Counted from the stretch's first letter, positions 17,645-25,897 are shown. The stretch is DNA of 64,000 nt from Lysobacteraceae bacterium (GCA_016789405.1 JAEUPQ010000029.1:1-64000); one strand, 5' to 3'. Translations and numbers: made by a program. Notes: generated by a model from the letters alone, not told the origin.

Positions 17645-18420
17645 GACGGACTCCTGGTGGAGAGGGAAGGGTGGTCGTGGACGGGCGCGCGCTTGAGCCA
17701 CAGGCGCAGCGCCTGCCAATGGATCGCACCGACGACCTGCGCGGTCATCAGCGGATACCGCCAGAGCACGCGCCGCAGCGATACGGCATCGAGTGGACGG
17801 CGCTGCATGCCGAGCGTCGCGTCGAAGCAGCGCTTGCCGTCGCGCAGGACATCCATGTGCACGCGCAGGTCGTCGCCCGGCACGGTGAAGCGCCAGTCGT
17901 AGTCGTGGTCCATCGCCATGAAGGGCGAGACATGGAAGCGCTTGCCGAAGGTCCAGTGCAGCGCGCGGCCGCGCGATGTCGCGTCGTCCACCGGCAGCAC
18001 GTAGGCGTGGCGCTCGCCCCAGGGCGTGTTGGTGATCTCGGCGACGATGCAGTCCAGGGTTTCGCCGTCGGGCCGGAAGCAGTAGTAGAAGCTGACCGGA
18101 TTGAACACGTAGCCGAAGTAGCGCAGATGCGTGAGCAGGCGGATCGGCCCTGCGGGAATGCGCCCGAGCGCGCGACCTGCCTGCAGTCGCACGGCGTCGG
18201 CGAGCGGCACGTCGGCGCCTCCCAGGTAGTCGCTGCGACGGAATTCGGCGACGTTGCGACGGTTCACGGACCACAGGCGCCGGCCCGCGAACACCTGCGG
18301 CAGTTCGTCGAGGTCCAGGTAGAGCTGCGCCATGCGGTAGCGGAAAGCGTGCGGCGTGGGCGCGTGCCGGCGATGCCGCACCACGCCTTCGTAGATCGCG
18401 CTGTGCATCGTCGAACTCAT
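17641..18420 (-). CDS. DUF1365 family protein
   Basis: The 259-residue protein shows the DUF1365 landmarks: SAIYEGVVRHRRHAPTPHAF, LTHLRYFGYVFNPVSFYYCF and ALHWTFGKRFHVSPFMAMD, with LRRVLWRYPLMTAQVVGAIHW near the end. It starts at ATG 18420, overlapping the stop of the flavin oxidase gene; Met5 is a possible later start. DUF1365 genes almost always lie next to a flavin amine oxidase and a Cfa-type gene, including Rv0448c in Mycobacterium, so a shared step in acyl-chain modification is likely. Its reaction is unknown. Relatives are described in some databases as START-like, which I cannot verify here. Confidence 0.9.
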   Translation of the reverse strand: MSSTMHSAIYEGVVRHRRHAPTPHAFRYRMAQLYLDLDELPQVFAGRRLWSVNRRNVAEFRRSDYLGGADVPLADAVRLQAGRALGRIPAGPIRLLTHLRYFGYVFNPVSFYYCFRPDGETLDCIVAEITNTPWGERHAYVLPVDDATSRGRALHWTFGKRFHVSPFMAMDHDYDWRFTVPGDDLRVHMDVLRDGKRCFDATLGMQRRPLDAVSLRRVLWRYPLMTAQVVGAIHWQALRLWLKRAPVHDHPSLSTRSPS

Positions 18421-19706
18421 GCGCGCAGGGCCGTGGCCGGTTCGTTCGCGGGCGTGGCACGGGGTGTCCATGCCGCACCGAGCGCATTGGCGACGTCGAC
18501 GGCGCTGCGCATGCCGTCTTCGTGGAAGCCCCACCCCCAGTAGGCACCTGCGAACCAGGTGTGGCGATGCCCCTGGATCTCGGCGCGTCGCGCCTGGGCG
18601 GCGACCGACGCGTGGTTGTAGACCGGATGGTTGTAACGCATGCGGCGCAGGATCCGCGCCGGGTCGATCCGGTCTGTGCGGTTGAGGGTGACGATGAGCG
18701 GCTCGGGCGCGTCGAGGTTCTGCAGCAGGTTCATGCAGTAGCTGACGGTGCACGCGTCGTGGGCATCGCGTGGCACGAGCGCGTTCCACGCGGCCCAGGC
18801 CTTCGGATTGCGCGGCAGCAACCTCGCATCGGTGTGCAGCACCGTGTCGTTCGCCTGGTAGGCGATCGCACCCAGCACCGACCGCTCGGCGTCGCTGGCG
18901 TCCCCCAGCAACTGCAGGGCCTGGTCGCTGTGGCAGGCGATGACCACGTGGTCGTAGTGCTCGGCATCGTCGTCGGTCATCACGGTCGCACCGGCGCCGG
19001 TGCGCAGGAGCATGCGGACCGGCGTGGAAGGACGTTCGCGCACCTGCCATCGCGCACGCATCGCGTCGATGTAGCGGCTGGAACCGCCTCGCACCACGCG
19101 CCACTGCGGACGGTCGCTGACCTGCAGCATCTGGTGGTTCGCCATGAACGTGACCAGGTACTTCGCGGGGAACGCGAGGATGCGGGAGGACGGCGAGGAC
19201 CAGAGCGCCGAAGCCATCGGCACCAGGTGATCATCGCGGAACATCGCGCCATAGCCGTGGGCATCGAGGTACTCGCCCAGCGTGGGGCCTTCTCCTGGCA
19301 CGTCGAGCAGCGCCGGCGATTCGCGATAGAAGCGCGACAGGTCCCGGAGCATGCCCCAGAACCGCGGAGAGGCCAGGTTGCGGCGCTGGCAGAACAGCGA
19401 GTCGAGATCGGTTGCGTTGTATTCCAGCCCGGAAGACTCGTTGCGGACGGAGAAGCTCATCGTCGTCGGCTGCGACGCGACGCCCAGTTCCTCGAACAGG
19501 GCGGTCAGCAGCGGATAGTGCCGCGGGTTGTGCACGATGAACCCGGTGTCGACTTCGAAGCGCCGACCCTGCAGCTCGATCCGGTGGGTATGGGTGTGTC
19601 CGCCCAGGCGATCGTCTGCTTCGTAGAGCGTGACGTCGTTGCCCCGGGAAAGCAGCCACGCCGAGGCCAGTCCGGCGATCCCTGATCCGATGACGGCGAT
19701 GCGCAT
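18417..19706 (-). CDS. FAD-dependent amine-oxidase-like oxidoreductase of the Cfa cluster (UfaD/Rv0449c-like)
   Basis: The start is ATG 19706, seven bases after AAGGAG. The 429-residue protein opens with the FAD dinucleotide fold, IGSGIAGLASAWLLSRG and TLYEADDRLGGH, then GFIVHNPRHYPLL. It continues with GLEYNATDLDSLFCQRRNL and ends with WFAGAYWGWGFHEDGM, a signature of the flavin oxidases adjacent to Cfa genes. In Rhodobacter the equivalent flavoprotein (UfaD) desaturates a methylated vaccenoyl chain on the way to furan fatty acids. The precise reaction here is inferred. It starts 2 bp after the desaturase stop and overlaps DUF1365 by 4 bp. Confidence 0.9.
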   Translation of the reverse strand: MRIAVIGSGIAGLASAWLLSRGNDVTLYEADDRLGGHTHTHRIELQGRRFEVDTGFIVHNPRHYPLLTALFEELGVASQPTTMSFSVRNESSGLEYNATDLDSLFCQRRNLASPRFWGMLRDLSRFYRESPALLDVPGEGPTLGEYLDAHGYGAMFRDDHLVPMASALWSSPSSRILAFPAKYLVTFMANHQMLQVSDRPQWRVVRGGSSRYIDAMRARWQVRERPSTPVRMLLRTGAGATVMTDDDAEHYDHVVIACHSDQALQLLGDASDAERSVLGAIAYQANDTVLHTDARLLPRNPKAWAAWNALVPRDAHDACTVSYCMNLLQNLDAPEPLIVTLNRTDRIDPARILRRMRYNHPVYNHASVAAQARRAEIQGHRHTWFAGAYWGWGFHEDGMRSAVDVANALGAAWTPRATPANEPATALRA

Positions 19707-19708
19707 GA

Positions 19709-20680
19709 TCAGCTCCTTGCCTTCTCGAAGACCCAGGCGGGAATCGGTTTGAGGTCGCGCACCAGCCCGAACAGTGCCAGCGTGCGCAGCCCGTAGTAGG
19801 TCAGGTCGACTTCCCACCAGCGGAAGCCCTGGCGCGCGCTGCCCGGGAAGAAGTGGTGGTTGTTGTGCCAGCCTTCGCCGAAGGTCAGCAGCGCGAGCCA
19901 CAGGTTGTTGCGGCTGTCGTCCCGCGTCTCGAAACGGCGCTTGCCGAAGCGATGGGCGAGCGAGTTGATGGTCACCGTCGCGTGGAACAGGACGATGGTG
20001 GAGACGAAGAAGCCCCAGACCAGCAGTTGCGGCCCATTGGTGTCCAGGCCGGGCGCTGCGTGCTCGAGCCATGCGCCGATCGCATACAGCGCAGCGGCCA
20101 GCAGGACCGGCACGACGATGTCGAAGCGATCGAGCAGGCGCAGCTCCGGGAAGCGCGCGAGATCCGGGATGCGCGCCCAGTCGGTCCGGAAGCCGTGGCG
20201 GGTCAGGAACCAACCGACGTGACTGCGCCAGAACCCGTGCACGGTCGGCGAGTGCATGTCGCGCTCGGTGTCGGCGTGACGATGGTGATTGCGATGGTGC
20301 GCGGCCCACCAGAGGGGGCCGCGCTGCACGCAGGAGGCCCCGATCAGCGCGAACAGGAACTGGACCGCCCGCGAGGTGCGAAAGGTCCGGTGCGAGAAGT
20401 AGCGATGGTAGAAGCCGGTGATCGCGAACATGCGGATCGCATACAGGGCGATCGCGATGGCCACGGCAGTCCAGGACACCCCGACGGCGAAAACCGCGAA
20501 GCAGGCGAGGTGCATGCCGAGGAAGGGAATCGCGCGCAGCCAGTCGACGCCGTCGGTCGCATCTTCCTGTGGGTCCGATGCAGTCGCGCCGGTATCGAAC
20601 CACCGCGCGACGGTCGTCGACCAACGCGCCGGCCTGGGCCGATCGGTGTCGAGTGAAGGTGACGAGGCGGCGTCCGACAT
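19709..20680 (-). CDS. Membrane fatty-acid (acyl-CoA delta-9-type) desaturase
   Basis: I set the start at ATG 20680 (MSDAASSP): CCAGGAG lies 6-7 bases upstream, whereas the earlier ATG at 20686 sits directly against it. The 323-residue di-iron membrane enzyme has all three histidine boxes: HRYFSH (92-97), HRNHH (129-133) and HNNHH (272-276), with the hydrophobic helices of stearoyl-CoA-type desaturases between them. It would introduce a cis double bond in saturated acyl chains using O2, giving the substrate that Cfa-type methyltransferases need. It is the first gene of the seven-gene operon, and a TGCATCC-N16-CGTA element starts 27 bp upstream. Confidence 0.92.
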   Translation of the reverse strand: MSDAASSPSLDTDRPRPARWSTTVARWFDTGATASDPQEDATDGVDWLRAIPFLGMHLACFAVFAVGVSWTAVAIAIALYAIRMFAITGFYHRYFSHRTFRTSRAVQFLFALIGASCVQRGPLWWAAHHRNHHRHADTERDMHSPTVHGFWRSHVGWFLTRHGFRTDWARIPDLARFPELRLLDRFDIVVPVLLAAALYAIGAWLEHAAPGLDTNGPQLLVWGFFVSTIVLFHATVTINSLAHRFGKRRFETRDDSRNNLWLALLTFGEGWHNNHHFFPGSARQGFRWWEVDLTYYGLRTLALFGLVRDLKPIPAWVFEKARS

Positions 20681-20706
20681 GCGCATCTCCTGGGAGTTGC
20701 CATTCG

Positions 20707-20734
20707 ATACGGCCGCTGTCGTCCCGCGGATGCA
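20707..20734 (-). promoter_or_regulatory. Putative ECF promoter of the lipid operon
   Basis: On the minus strand TGCATCC (20734-20728) is followed after 16 bases by CGTAT (20711-20707). The same pattern with the same spacing occurs upstream of the sigma/anti-sigma genes at 22429-22456. Transcription would begin about 20 bp before the desaturase start codon. The mycobacterial SigK -35 element, which I recall as CCATCC, shares CATCC. Confidence 0.6.
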
Positions 20735-20762
20735 CTTCGCAAGCGTCGCCGCCACGCCTGAA

Positions 20763-20802
20763 ACGCAGGAGGGCGCGTCTTTTCCGACGCGCCCTCCTGC
20801 GT
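20763..20802 (-). terminator. Terminator of the sigma/anti-sigma unit
   Basis: A perfect 17-bp stem (arms 20763-20779 and 20786-20802, core GGAGGGCGCGTC) with a 6-base loop lies between the anti-sigma stop and the promoter of the desaturase gene. On the minus strand only GTTTC follows, so the T run is weak, but the stem is very strong. It separates the two transcription units. Confidence 0.75.
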
Positions 20803-20819
20803 GTGACTTCTGTCGCGGA

Positions 20820-21644
20820 TCAGAGCGTCACGACATCGCCCTTGGCCACGATCGGGCCGGTCGGGACGCCCTGCGGCGCGCCGCCCTTGGGCTCGAGCGT
20901 GATCGCAAGGATCGCGCCCTTCGCCAGGTCCGCGCGCAGCTCGTCGGGCACCGCGACGGTGTGCGAGCGGTCGATCGACACGATGCCGAGCGATTTCGGC
21001 GACTCGCCTGGCGGGATCAGCCAGAGTTCCGGCTCACGGCCTTCGGCGTCGGCAGCGGCAGGTACCGGCACCATCAGCACCGTGCCTTCCTTCGGATCAA
21101 CCGAGGCCAGCCAGCCCGGCTTGCCGTCGTCACGCATCAGCGTGCTGACCGGCTTGGGCGCGGAAGGATCCTCGACGGGTGGCTGGGGCGTCGGCGGCGG
21201 GGTTGGAGGCTGGACGACGACGCGCGTGTCCGGGTCGTCGCCGTCGAGGAGGCCGAGCGGGCCGACCGCGACCGCTGCCAGCGCTGCGGCTGCGGCCAGG
21301 CCGGTCATGCCTCGCCAGAATCCCGGGTTCTGCCAGAGGCCTGTGCGCGCCGGTGCCGGGGAGGCAACTGCATCGCCGACCGCTGGCCAGCCGAGCCGGG
21401 CACGGATGCGAGGCCAGAGATGAGGCGGGATTTCCGCACCCTCGAACTCGGCCAGCAGGGGCGCAAGGCGTTGCTCCCAATCCGCGACCAGACGAGCGAA
21501 GGCGGGATCCTGGGCGATGCGGGCCTCTGCCTCGGCCCGCTGCGCCGCGTCGAGTACGCCAAGCACGTATTCGCCGGCGAAGATGTCCGCGGACGGGGGC
21601 TGCGCACCCTCGAAGTCGCGGTCGTCGATCTGTTCGATGTTCAT
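20820..21644 (-). CDS. RskA-type membrane anti-sigma factor
   Basis: The start is ATG 21644, overlapping the sigma stop; the open frame extends to a GTG at 21656. The 274-residue protein has an N-terminal sigma-binding-like helical domain (IFAGEYVLGVLDAAQRAEAEARI), a single membrane helix at about 110-133, a Pro/Thr-rich periplasmic linker and a C-terminal RskA-like domain (GWLASVDPKEGTVLMVPVP, EPELWLIPPGESPKSLG). It has no HxxxCxxC zinc motif, so it is RskA-type and not ChrR-type. RskA proteins hold their sigma at the membrane until regulated proteolysis or a redox signal frees it. Coupled translation with the sigma gene supports a cognate pair. Confidence 0.9.
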   Translation of the reverse strand: MNIEQIDDRDFEGAQPPSADIFAGEYVLGVLDAAQRAEAEARIAQDPAFARLVADWEQRLAPLLAEFEGAEIPPHLWPRIRARLGWPAVGDAVASPAPARTGLWQNPGFWRGMTGLAAAAALAAVAVGPLGLLDGDDPDTRVVVQPPTPPPTPQPPVEDPSAPKPVSTLMRDDGKPGWLASVDPKEGTVLMVPVPAAADAEGREPELWLIPPGESPKSLGIVSIDRSHTVAVPDELRADLAKGAILAITLEPKGGAPQGVPTGPIVAKGDVVTL

Positions 21645-22216
21645 GCTTCGAGGCACCCCCGAAGTTGCAGCAGGCCGCGGCGTATCCAGCTTTTCACCGA
21701 GCCGAGGGGAGACGAGATGCGGGTTGCGAGCTCCTCGTAGGTGGACCCTTCGAAGAATGCTGCGCGGATCAGGGCCTGGCGGCGGGCGTCGAGCTGGCGC
21801 ATGCAGGCTTCCAGCCGGGAGCGATCATCGTCGGACATGGCGCTCTGCAGCGGGGTGGCGCCCGCGTCGGGCACGTCGTCGGCCCATTCCATCGGCGCCA
21901 GCGTGCCGCGCGCGGGTGCTGCGCGCAGGCGGTCGATGGCGCGGTTGCGCGCGATCATCGACAGCCAGGCCATCGCACTGGCGCGCTCGGCGTCGAACTG
22001 GTGGGCCTTGTGCCAGATCGTGGTGTAGACCTCCTGCACCACATCCTCCGCTTCGGCACGGTCGCCAAGCACCCGCAGGCAGACGCCGAACAGGCGCGAG
22101 GACGTGGCGCGGTAGAGGGTTTCGAAGGCGTTGCGACTTCCGCCGGCAACGTCGCGCAACAGCGCATCCAGTCCGGGGATCTCCTGAAAATCGGGGCTCG
22201 GGCGGATTTCGGGCAT
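21641..22216 (-). CDS. ECF RNA polymerase sigma factor (SigK-type)
   Basis: I place the start at ATG 22216 (MPEIRPS), with AAGGA seven bases upstream. The frame remains open to about 22429, so a longer form is possible. The 191-residue protein has region 2 (27-97: FETLYRATSSRLFGVCLRVL, EDVVQEVYTTIWHKA, WLSMIARNRAIDRLR) and region 4 (138-187: CMRQLDARRQALIRAAFFEG, SPLGSVKSWIRRGLLQLR). The overlapping RskA-type anti-sigma gene and the downstream flavin oxidase/DUF1365/Cfa genes match the make-up of the mycobacterial sigK locus. A TGCATCC-N16-CGTA element about 210 bp upstream of the start suggests autoregulation. Confidence 0.92.
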   Translation of the reverse strand: MPEIRPSPDFQEIPGLDALLRDVAGGSRNAFETLYRATSSRLFGVCLRVLGDRAEAEDVVQEVYTTIWHKAHQFDAERASAMAWLSMIARNRAIDRLRAAPARGTLAPMEWADDVPDAGATPLQSAMSDDDRSRLEACMRQLDARRQALIRAAFFEGSTYEELATRISSPLGSVKSWIRRGLLQLRGCLEA

Positions 22217-22428
22217 CCGGGGTCCTTGTGGGGTGGGCGAGCGGGGAAGAGCGGACGAACGTGGCCCGATCTTCGCGGAGAATGCGGCAGGGGGCAACCC
22301 GGGATCGCGCGTTCCGTGATCGCGGCGCAGGTTGCCGTGCGGATTGCCGTGGATCTCGGGCGGTGGTGTCGACGCGTCGCGGTCAACGTCCTGGCTCGGA
22401 AGTTCGATGGTGTCGTTCATGACCGGCA

Positions 22429-22456
22429 CTACGGTGCGTTCGCGGGTCCGGATGCA
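22429..22456 (-). promoter_or_regulatory. Putative autoregulatory ECF promoter of the sigma/anti-sigma genes
   Basis: On the minus strand TGCATCC (22456-22450) is followed after 16 bases by CGTAG (22433-22429). It matches the element before the desaturase operon in sequence and spacing. It implies either a ~200-nt leader before ATG 22216 or a near-leaderless transcript translated from the upstream in-frame GTG/ATG at 22429/22420. Confidence 0.55.
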
Positions 22457-22474
22457 GCCGGTTCCCGAAAATGA

Positions 22475-22502
22475 CGAAGGCCCGGGTCTCCCCGGGCCTT
22501 CG
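22475..22502 (-). terminator. Terminator of the M13 peptidase gene
   Basis: A perfect 12-bp stem (CGAAGGCCCGGG with a TCTC loop on the plus strand) lies just past the M13 stop. On the minus strand it is followed by TCATTTTC, a short T-rich tract. Confidence 0.75.
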
Positions 22503-22522
22503 TGTGTCGCATGAAGATGCGC

Positions 22523-24652
22523 TTACCAGATGGCGATGCGGTTGTCGCCGTCACGCACCATCGGGTCGCCGGCCTTGCACGAGAACGCGGCCGCGAAGGC
22601 AGGGTGGTTCGACGGTGCGCCGATCGCGCGGAAGTTGGCTGGCGCATGCGGATCGGTGACCAGGCGCGTGGCCAGCTCCTTCTCGGTGAAGTTGCGACGC
22701 CACACCGTCCCCCAGTTGAGGAAGAACCGCTGCTCGCGCGGCAGGCCCTCGACCATCGCATCTTTCTGGCCTTCGGTCGCGCGCTTGAAGGCGTCATAGG
22801 CCACGGCCAGGCCGCCGAGATCGGCGATGTTCTCGCCCAGCGTCAGCTTGCCGTTGACGTACTTGCCCGGTGCGGCCTCGTACGCGTTGAACTGCGCGAT
22901 GAGCTTGCCGGTCAGGCCCATGAAGCCGTTCATGTCGGCCTCGCTCCACCAGTTCTCGAAGTTGCCGGTCGGTCCGAATCGGCTGCCCTGATCGTCGTAG
23001 CCATGGATCATTTCATGGCCGATCACCGCGCCGATGCCGCCATAGTTCAGCGCGTCGTCGGCCTTGGCGTCGAAGAACGGCGGCTGCAGGATTGCGGCCG
23101 GGAACACGATCTCGTTGAGCTGCGGGTTGTAGTAGGCGTTGACCGTCTGCGGGCTCATGCCCCACTCGGTGCGGTCGACCGGCTTGCCGATCTTGCCGAG
23201 GTTCCACTTGTAGTTGAACTCGTTCGCAGCCAGCACGTTGCCGATGTAGCTGTCGCGCGAAGTATTCAGGCCCGTCCAGTCGCGCCACTTGTCGGGGTAG
23301 CCGATCTTCGGCGTGAACGTGGCCCACTTTTCCAGCGCCTTCTTCTTGGTCTCGGGCGTCATCCACGCGAGGTTCTCGAGGCGCGGCTTCAGTGCTTCGC
23401 GCAGGTTCTTCACCAGCTGCTCCATGCGCGCCTTGGATTCGGGCGGGAACGCGACCTGCACGTACATCTGGCCCAGGGCTTCGCCACTCTGGCCTTCGAT
23501 CGTGTCGAGCACGCGCTTCCAGCGCGGCTGCTGTTCCTTCTGGCCGCGCAGAGCAGCGCGATGGAAATTGAAGTGCTCTCCAGCGAAGGCATCGCTGAGA
23601 TGCGGCGAGGCGCCATCGACCATGTGGTAACGCAAGTAGCTCTTCCAGGATTCGATCGGCGTATCGGCCAGCATCTTGTCGAATTCGGAATGGAATGCCG
23701 GCATGGCCAGCGAGAACATCTTCGGCGCGGCGATGCCCTGTGCTTCGAAGAACTTGCTCCACGGGAAATTCGGCGTGGCCTTGTCGGCCGCTTCGATCGT
23801 GACCGGGTTGTAGTAGAGCGACACGTCGCGCGACAGCTCTTCGCTGGACTTCGACACCTTGGCCAGGCGGGTCTCGAAGGCGATCACGTCCTTCGCCTGC
23901 GTGGCTGCATCGGCCGCCGGGACGCCCGACAGTTCCAGCACCTTGGCGACGTGCTGTTCGTAGGCAGCCAAGTCCTTCTTCTTGTCGGCATCGAAGTAGT
24001 ACGCCTTGTCCGGCAGGCCGAGGCCGGCCTGGGCGACATACGCGATGTTCATCGAGGAATCCTTGAAGTCGGCGCTCGGGCCGAAGCCGAACACCGCCTG
24101 CTCGCCGCGCGAGAAGCTCTTGCGCAGGTGCTCGGCGACCGAGGCGCCGTCGGTCAGCGCATCGATGGCATCCAGGCGGTCCTTCAGCGGCGCGATGCCC
24201 TGGGCATTGATCTTGGCTTCGTCCATGCCGGTCGACCACAGGTCACCGACGATCTTCTCGACGCCGGTCGCGTCCTTCATGGCTGCGGCCTGTTCGGCGA
24301 GCTGGCGCTGCACGCCGGTGGACCGTTCACCCAGCATCTCGAAGGCGCCCCAGGACGTCCGGTCGCCCGGGATCGTATTGGCCGCCAGCCACTTGCCGTT
24401 GACGAAGCCGCCAAAGTCGACACAGGCGCTCTTCGTGGTGTCGAGATCGCTGGCCATGAAGCGATTCACGGGCGACAGTTTGCTTTCGTCCAGAGTCAGT
24501 GCCGGACCGGCCTTGGCGGCGGGGGCGGCGGTGGTTTCGGGGCTGGCAGCGTCCTTGCCGCAGCCGGTCAGGGCGGCGGCCACCGCGAGCGTCAGCATCA
24601 GCACGCGCGGCTTGCGGGCAAGCGGTTTGAGGGTCTGGGCGATGGGATTCAC
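22523..24652 (-). CDS. M13 family zinc metallopeptidase lipoprotein
   Basis: I choose GTG 24652 (MNPIAQTL) because GGAGA precedes it by six bases; an ATG six codons earlier at 24670 is the alternative. The ~709-residue neprilysin-like protein starts with a lipoprotein signal (LTLAVAAALTGC). It has NAYYNPQLNEIVFPAAILQPPFF (with the M13 NAYY substrate motif), the zinc site VIGHEMIHGYDDQGSRF at about 543-559 and the second-site glutamate in ENIADLGGL near 605. M13 enzymes degrade short peptides; as a lipoprotein this one would act in the periplasm or at the outer membrane. HEMIH replaces the commoner HEITH/HELTH but keeps the catalytic His, Glu and His. Confidence 0.93.
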   Translation of the reverse strand: MNPIAQTLKPLARKPRVLMLTLAVAAALTGCGKDAASPETTAAPAAKAGPALTLDESKLSPVNRFMASDLDTTKSACVDFGGFVNGKWLAANTIPGDRTSWGAFEMLGERSTGVQRQLAEQAAAMKDATGVEKIVGDLWSTGMDEAKINAQGIAPLKDRLDAIDALTDGASVAEHLRKSFSRGEQAVFGFGPSADFKDSSMNIAYVAQAGLGLPDKAYYFDADKKKDLAAYEQHVAKVLELSGVPAADAATQAKDVIAFETRLAKVSKSSEELSRDVSLYYNPVTIEAADKATPNFPWSKFFEAQGIAAPKMFSLAMPAFHSEFDKMLADTPIESWKSYLRYHMVDGASPHLSDAFAGEHFNFHRAALRGQKEQQPRWKRVLDTIEGQSGEALGQMYVQVAFPPESKARMEQLVKNLREALKPRLENLAWMTPETKKKALEKWATFTPKIGYPDKWRDWTGLNTSRDSYIGNVLAANEFNYKWNLGKIGKPVDRTEWGMSPQTVNAYYNPQLNEIVFPAAILQPPFFDAKADDALNYGGIGAVIGHEMIHGYDDQGSRFGPTGNFENWWSEADMNGFMGLTGKLIAQFNAYEAAPGKYVNGKLTLGENIADLGGLAVAYDAFKRATEGQKDAMVEGLPREQRFFLNWGTVWRRNFTEKELATRLVTDPHAPANFRAIGAPSNHPAFAAAFSCKAGDPMVRDGDNRIAIW

Positions 24653-24874
24653 GAACGATCTCCGAGGCATTGCTTCAGGGGTGGACGAAGGCGCGCCAGG
24701 CTGGCGACCCCCGAATCTACACCGGTCCGGCGGGTGTCGGCGGGTGTCGAAGGTCACGTCGGAACAGCGACGCATGTCCTCTGTCGCCGTGTGCCTGCGT
24801 TGATCGGGAACAGGAGGCGCTGCCGACCGCAGGCTCCGCAACCCGTCCGTCCCGACCGTACCGAGGGTTCCAAG

Positions 24875-25897
24875 ATGAAAAAGACCGCTCTCTTCGCCGC
24901 CAGTCTCGTCATGGCCGCGTCCGCGTTTTCGCTCTGCACGGATGCAGCCGCCGCTGGAGGGAAGTCGCGCAGTGAGCGCGGCCAGCTCGTCCACCAGATC
25001 GTCATGAAGTGGGGCGGCCACGTCCAGGAGGCCTATCGTACTGACGTGCGCGGATGGGCGCGCGACATGGGGCCGTTGTTCGCGCGTGCGCCAGTCGCCG
25101 CGCTCAGGCAGGCTGCCGAAGCGCACACCTTCGACCAGATGAACAACATGCTGCTGACCTCTGTTCCGGGCAGTCAGGCGAAGAGCGTGTCCATCGCCGA
25201 GGCGACATCCGGAGACAAGCTGTTCGGCGACGCTGACAAGGATCTGATCTTCGTGCCGATCACCCCCTGCCGCATCATCGATACGCGTGTTGCCGGCGGC
25301 GCGATCGCGGCGAATACCACGCGCAACTTCGATGTCACTGCAGTGTCCAACTACACCTTCCAGGGCGGCGATGCCAGCAACTGCAACGGTGCCGGTGCTG
25401 CGGGCTCGTTCGCTGCCGCCGCGATCAACTTCACGGTGGTCACGCCGTCGGCTGCGGGATACATCACTGCGTTCCCGTATCTCGCCGCGCAGCCGCTTGC
25501 AGCTACGGTGAACTACACCGCAGGCGATATCCGTGGCAATTATGCAGTCGTGAAACTCGACCAGGGTGCATCGGCCGATGAGTTGAGCGTCTACACTTTC
25601 GCCCAGACGCACCTCGTCGCCGACATCGTCGGCTACTACCGCAACCCGGGTCCGCTGCTGTTCGAGTGCGTGAACTCCGGTGAGACCATCGACAGCGTGA
25701 ACGCGGGCGCCACCAAGAACACCGTCGCTCCGACGTGCCCGATCAGCTATACCCCGACGGCGACCAACTGCGAATCGTCGACCTGGCAGATGCCCTTCGT
25801 GTACTTCTCCGACGGCACGTGTTCGGCGCAGAACAATTCGTCGGGTACGGCGCAGTTGCGGGCCTCGCGGACGTGCTGCCGCGCCAGGCGTACCTGA
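24875..25897 (+). CDS. Secreted protein with a PCR-x-x-DTR beta domain (copy 1)
   Basis: The ATG at 24875 opens a clear signal peptide (MKKTALFAASLVMAASAFS), although a much longer frame is open upstream. The 340-residue product has a conserved N-terminal module (GQLVHQIVMKWGGHVQEA), then the widespread secreted domain marked by VPITPCRIIDTRVAGG, AINFTVVTPSAAGYITAFP and a closing HLVADIVGYY. That domain occurs in extracellular proteins of several phyla, without a known function. The C-terminal ~80 residues hold several Cys, ending TCCRARR. A frameshifted paralog follows 256 bp downstream. It is likely exported and disulfide-bonded. Confidence 0.8.
   Translation: MKKTALFAASLVMAASAFSLCTDAAAAGGKSRSERGQLVHQIVMKWGGHVQEAYRTDVRGWARDMGPLFARAPVAALRQAAEAHTFDQMNNMLLTSVPGSQAKSVSIAEATSGDKLFGDADKDLIFVPITPCRIIDTRVAGGAIAANTTRNFDVTAVSNYTFQGGDASNCNGAGAAGSFAAAAINFTVVTPSAAGYITAFPYLAAQPLAATVNYTAGDIRGNYAVVKLDQGASADELSVYTFAQTHLVADIVGYYRNPGPLLFECVNSGETIDSVNAGATKNTVAPTCPISYTPTATNCESSTWQMPFVYFSDGTCSAQNNSSGTAQLRASRTCCRARRT

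Noticed and set aside
16301-17902. A 533-codon plus-strand frame opposite the Cfa gene
   Set aside because: It is antisense to clear Cfa and DUF1365 genes, with no recognisable domain or ribosome site.
22502-24874. A long upstream extension of the first secreted paralog's reading frame
   Set aside because: It runs antisense to the M13 peptidase; the signal peptide at 24875 marks the true start.
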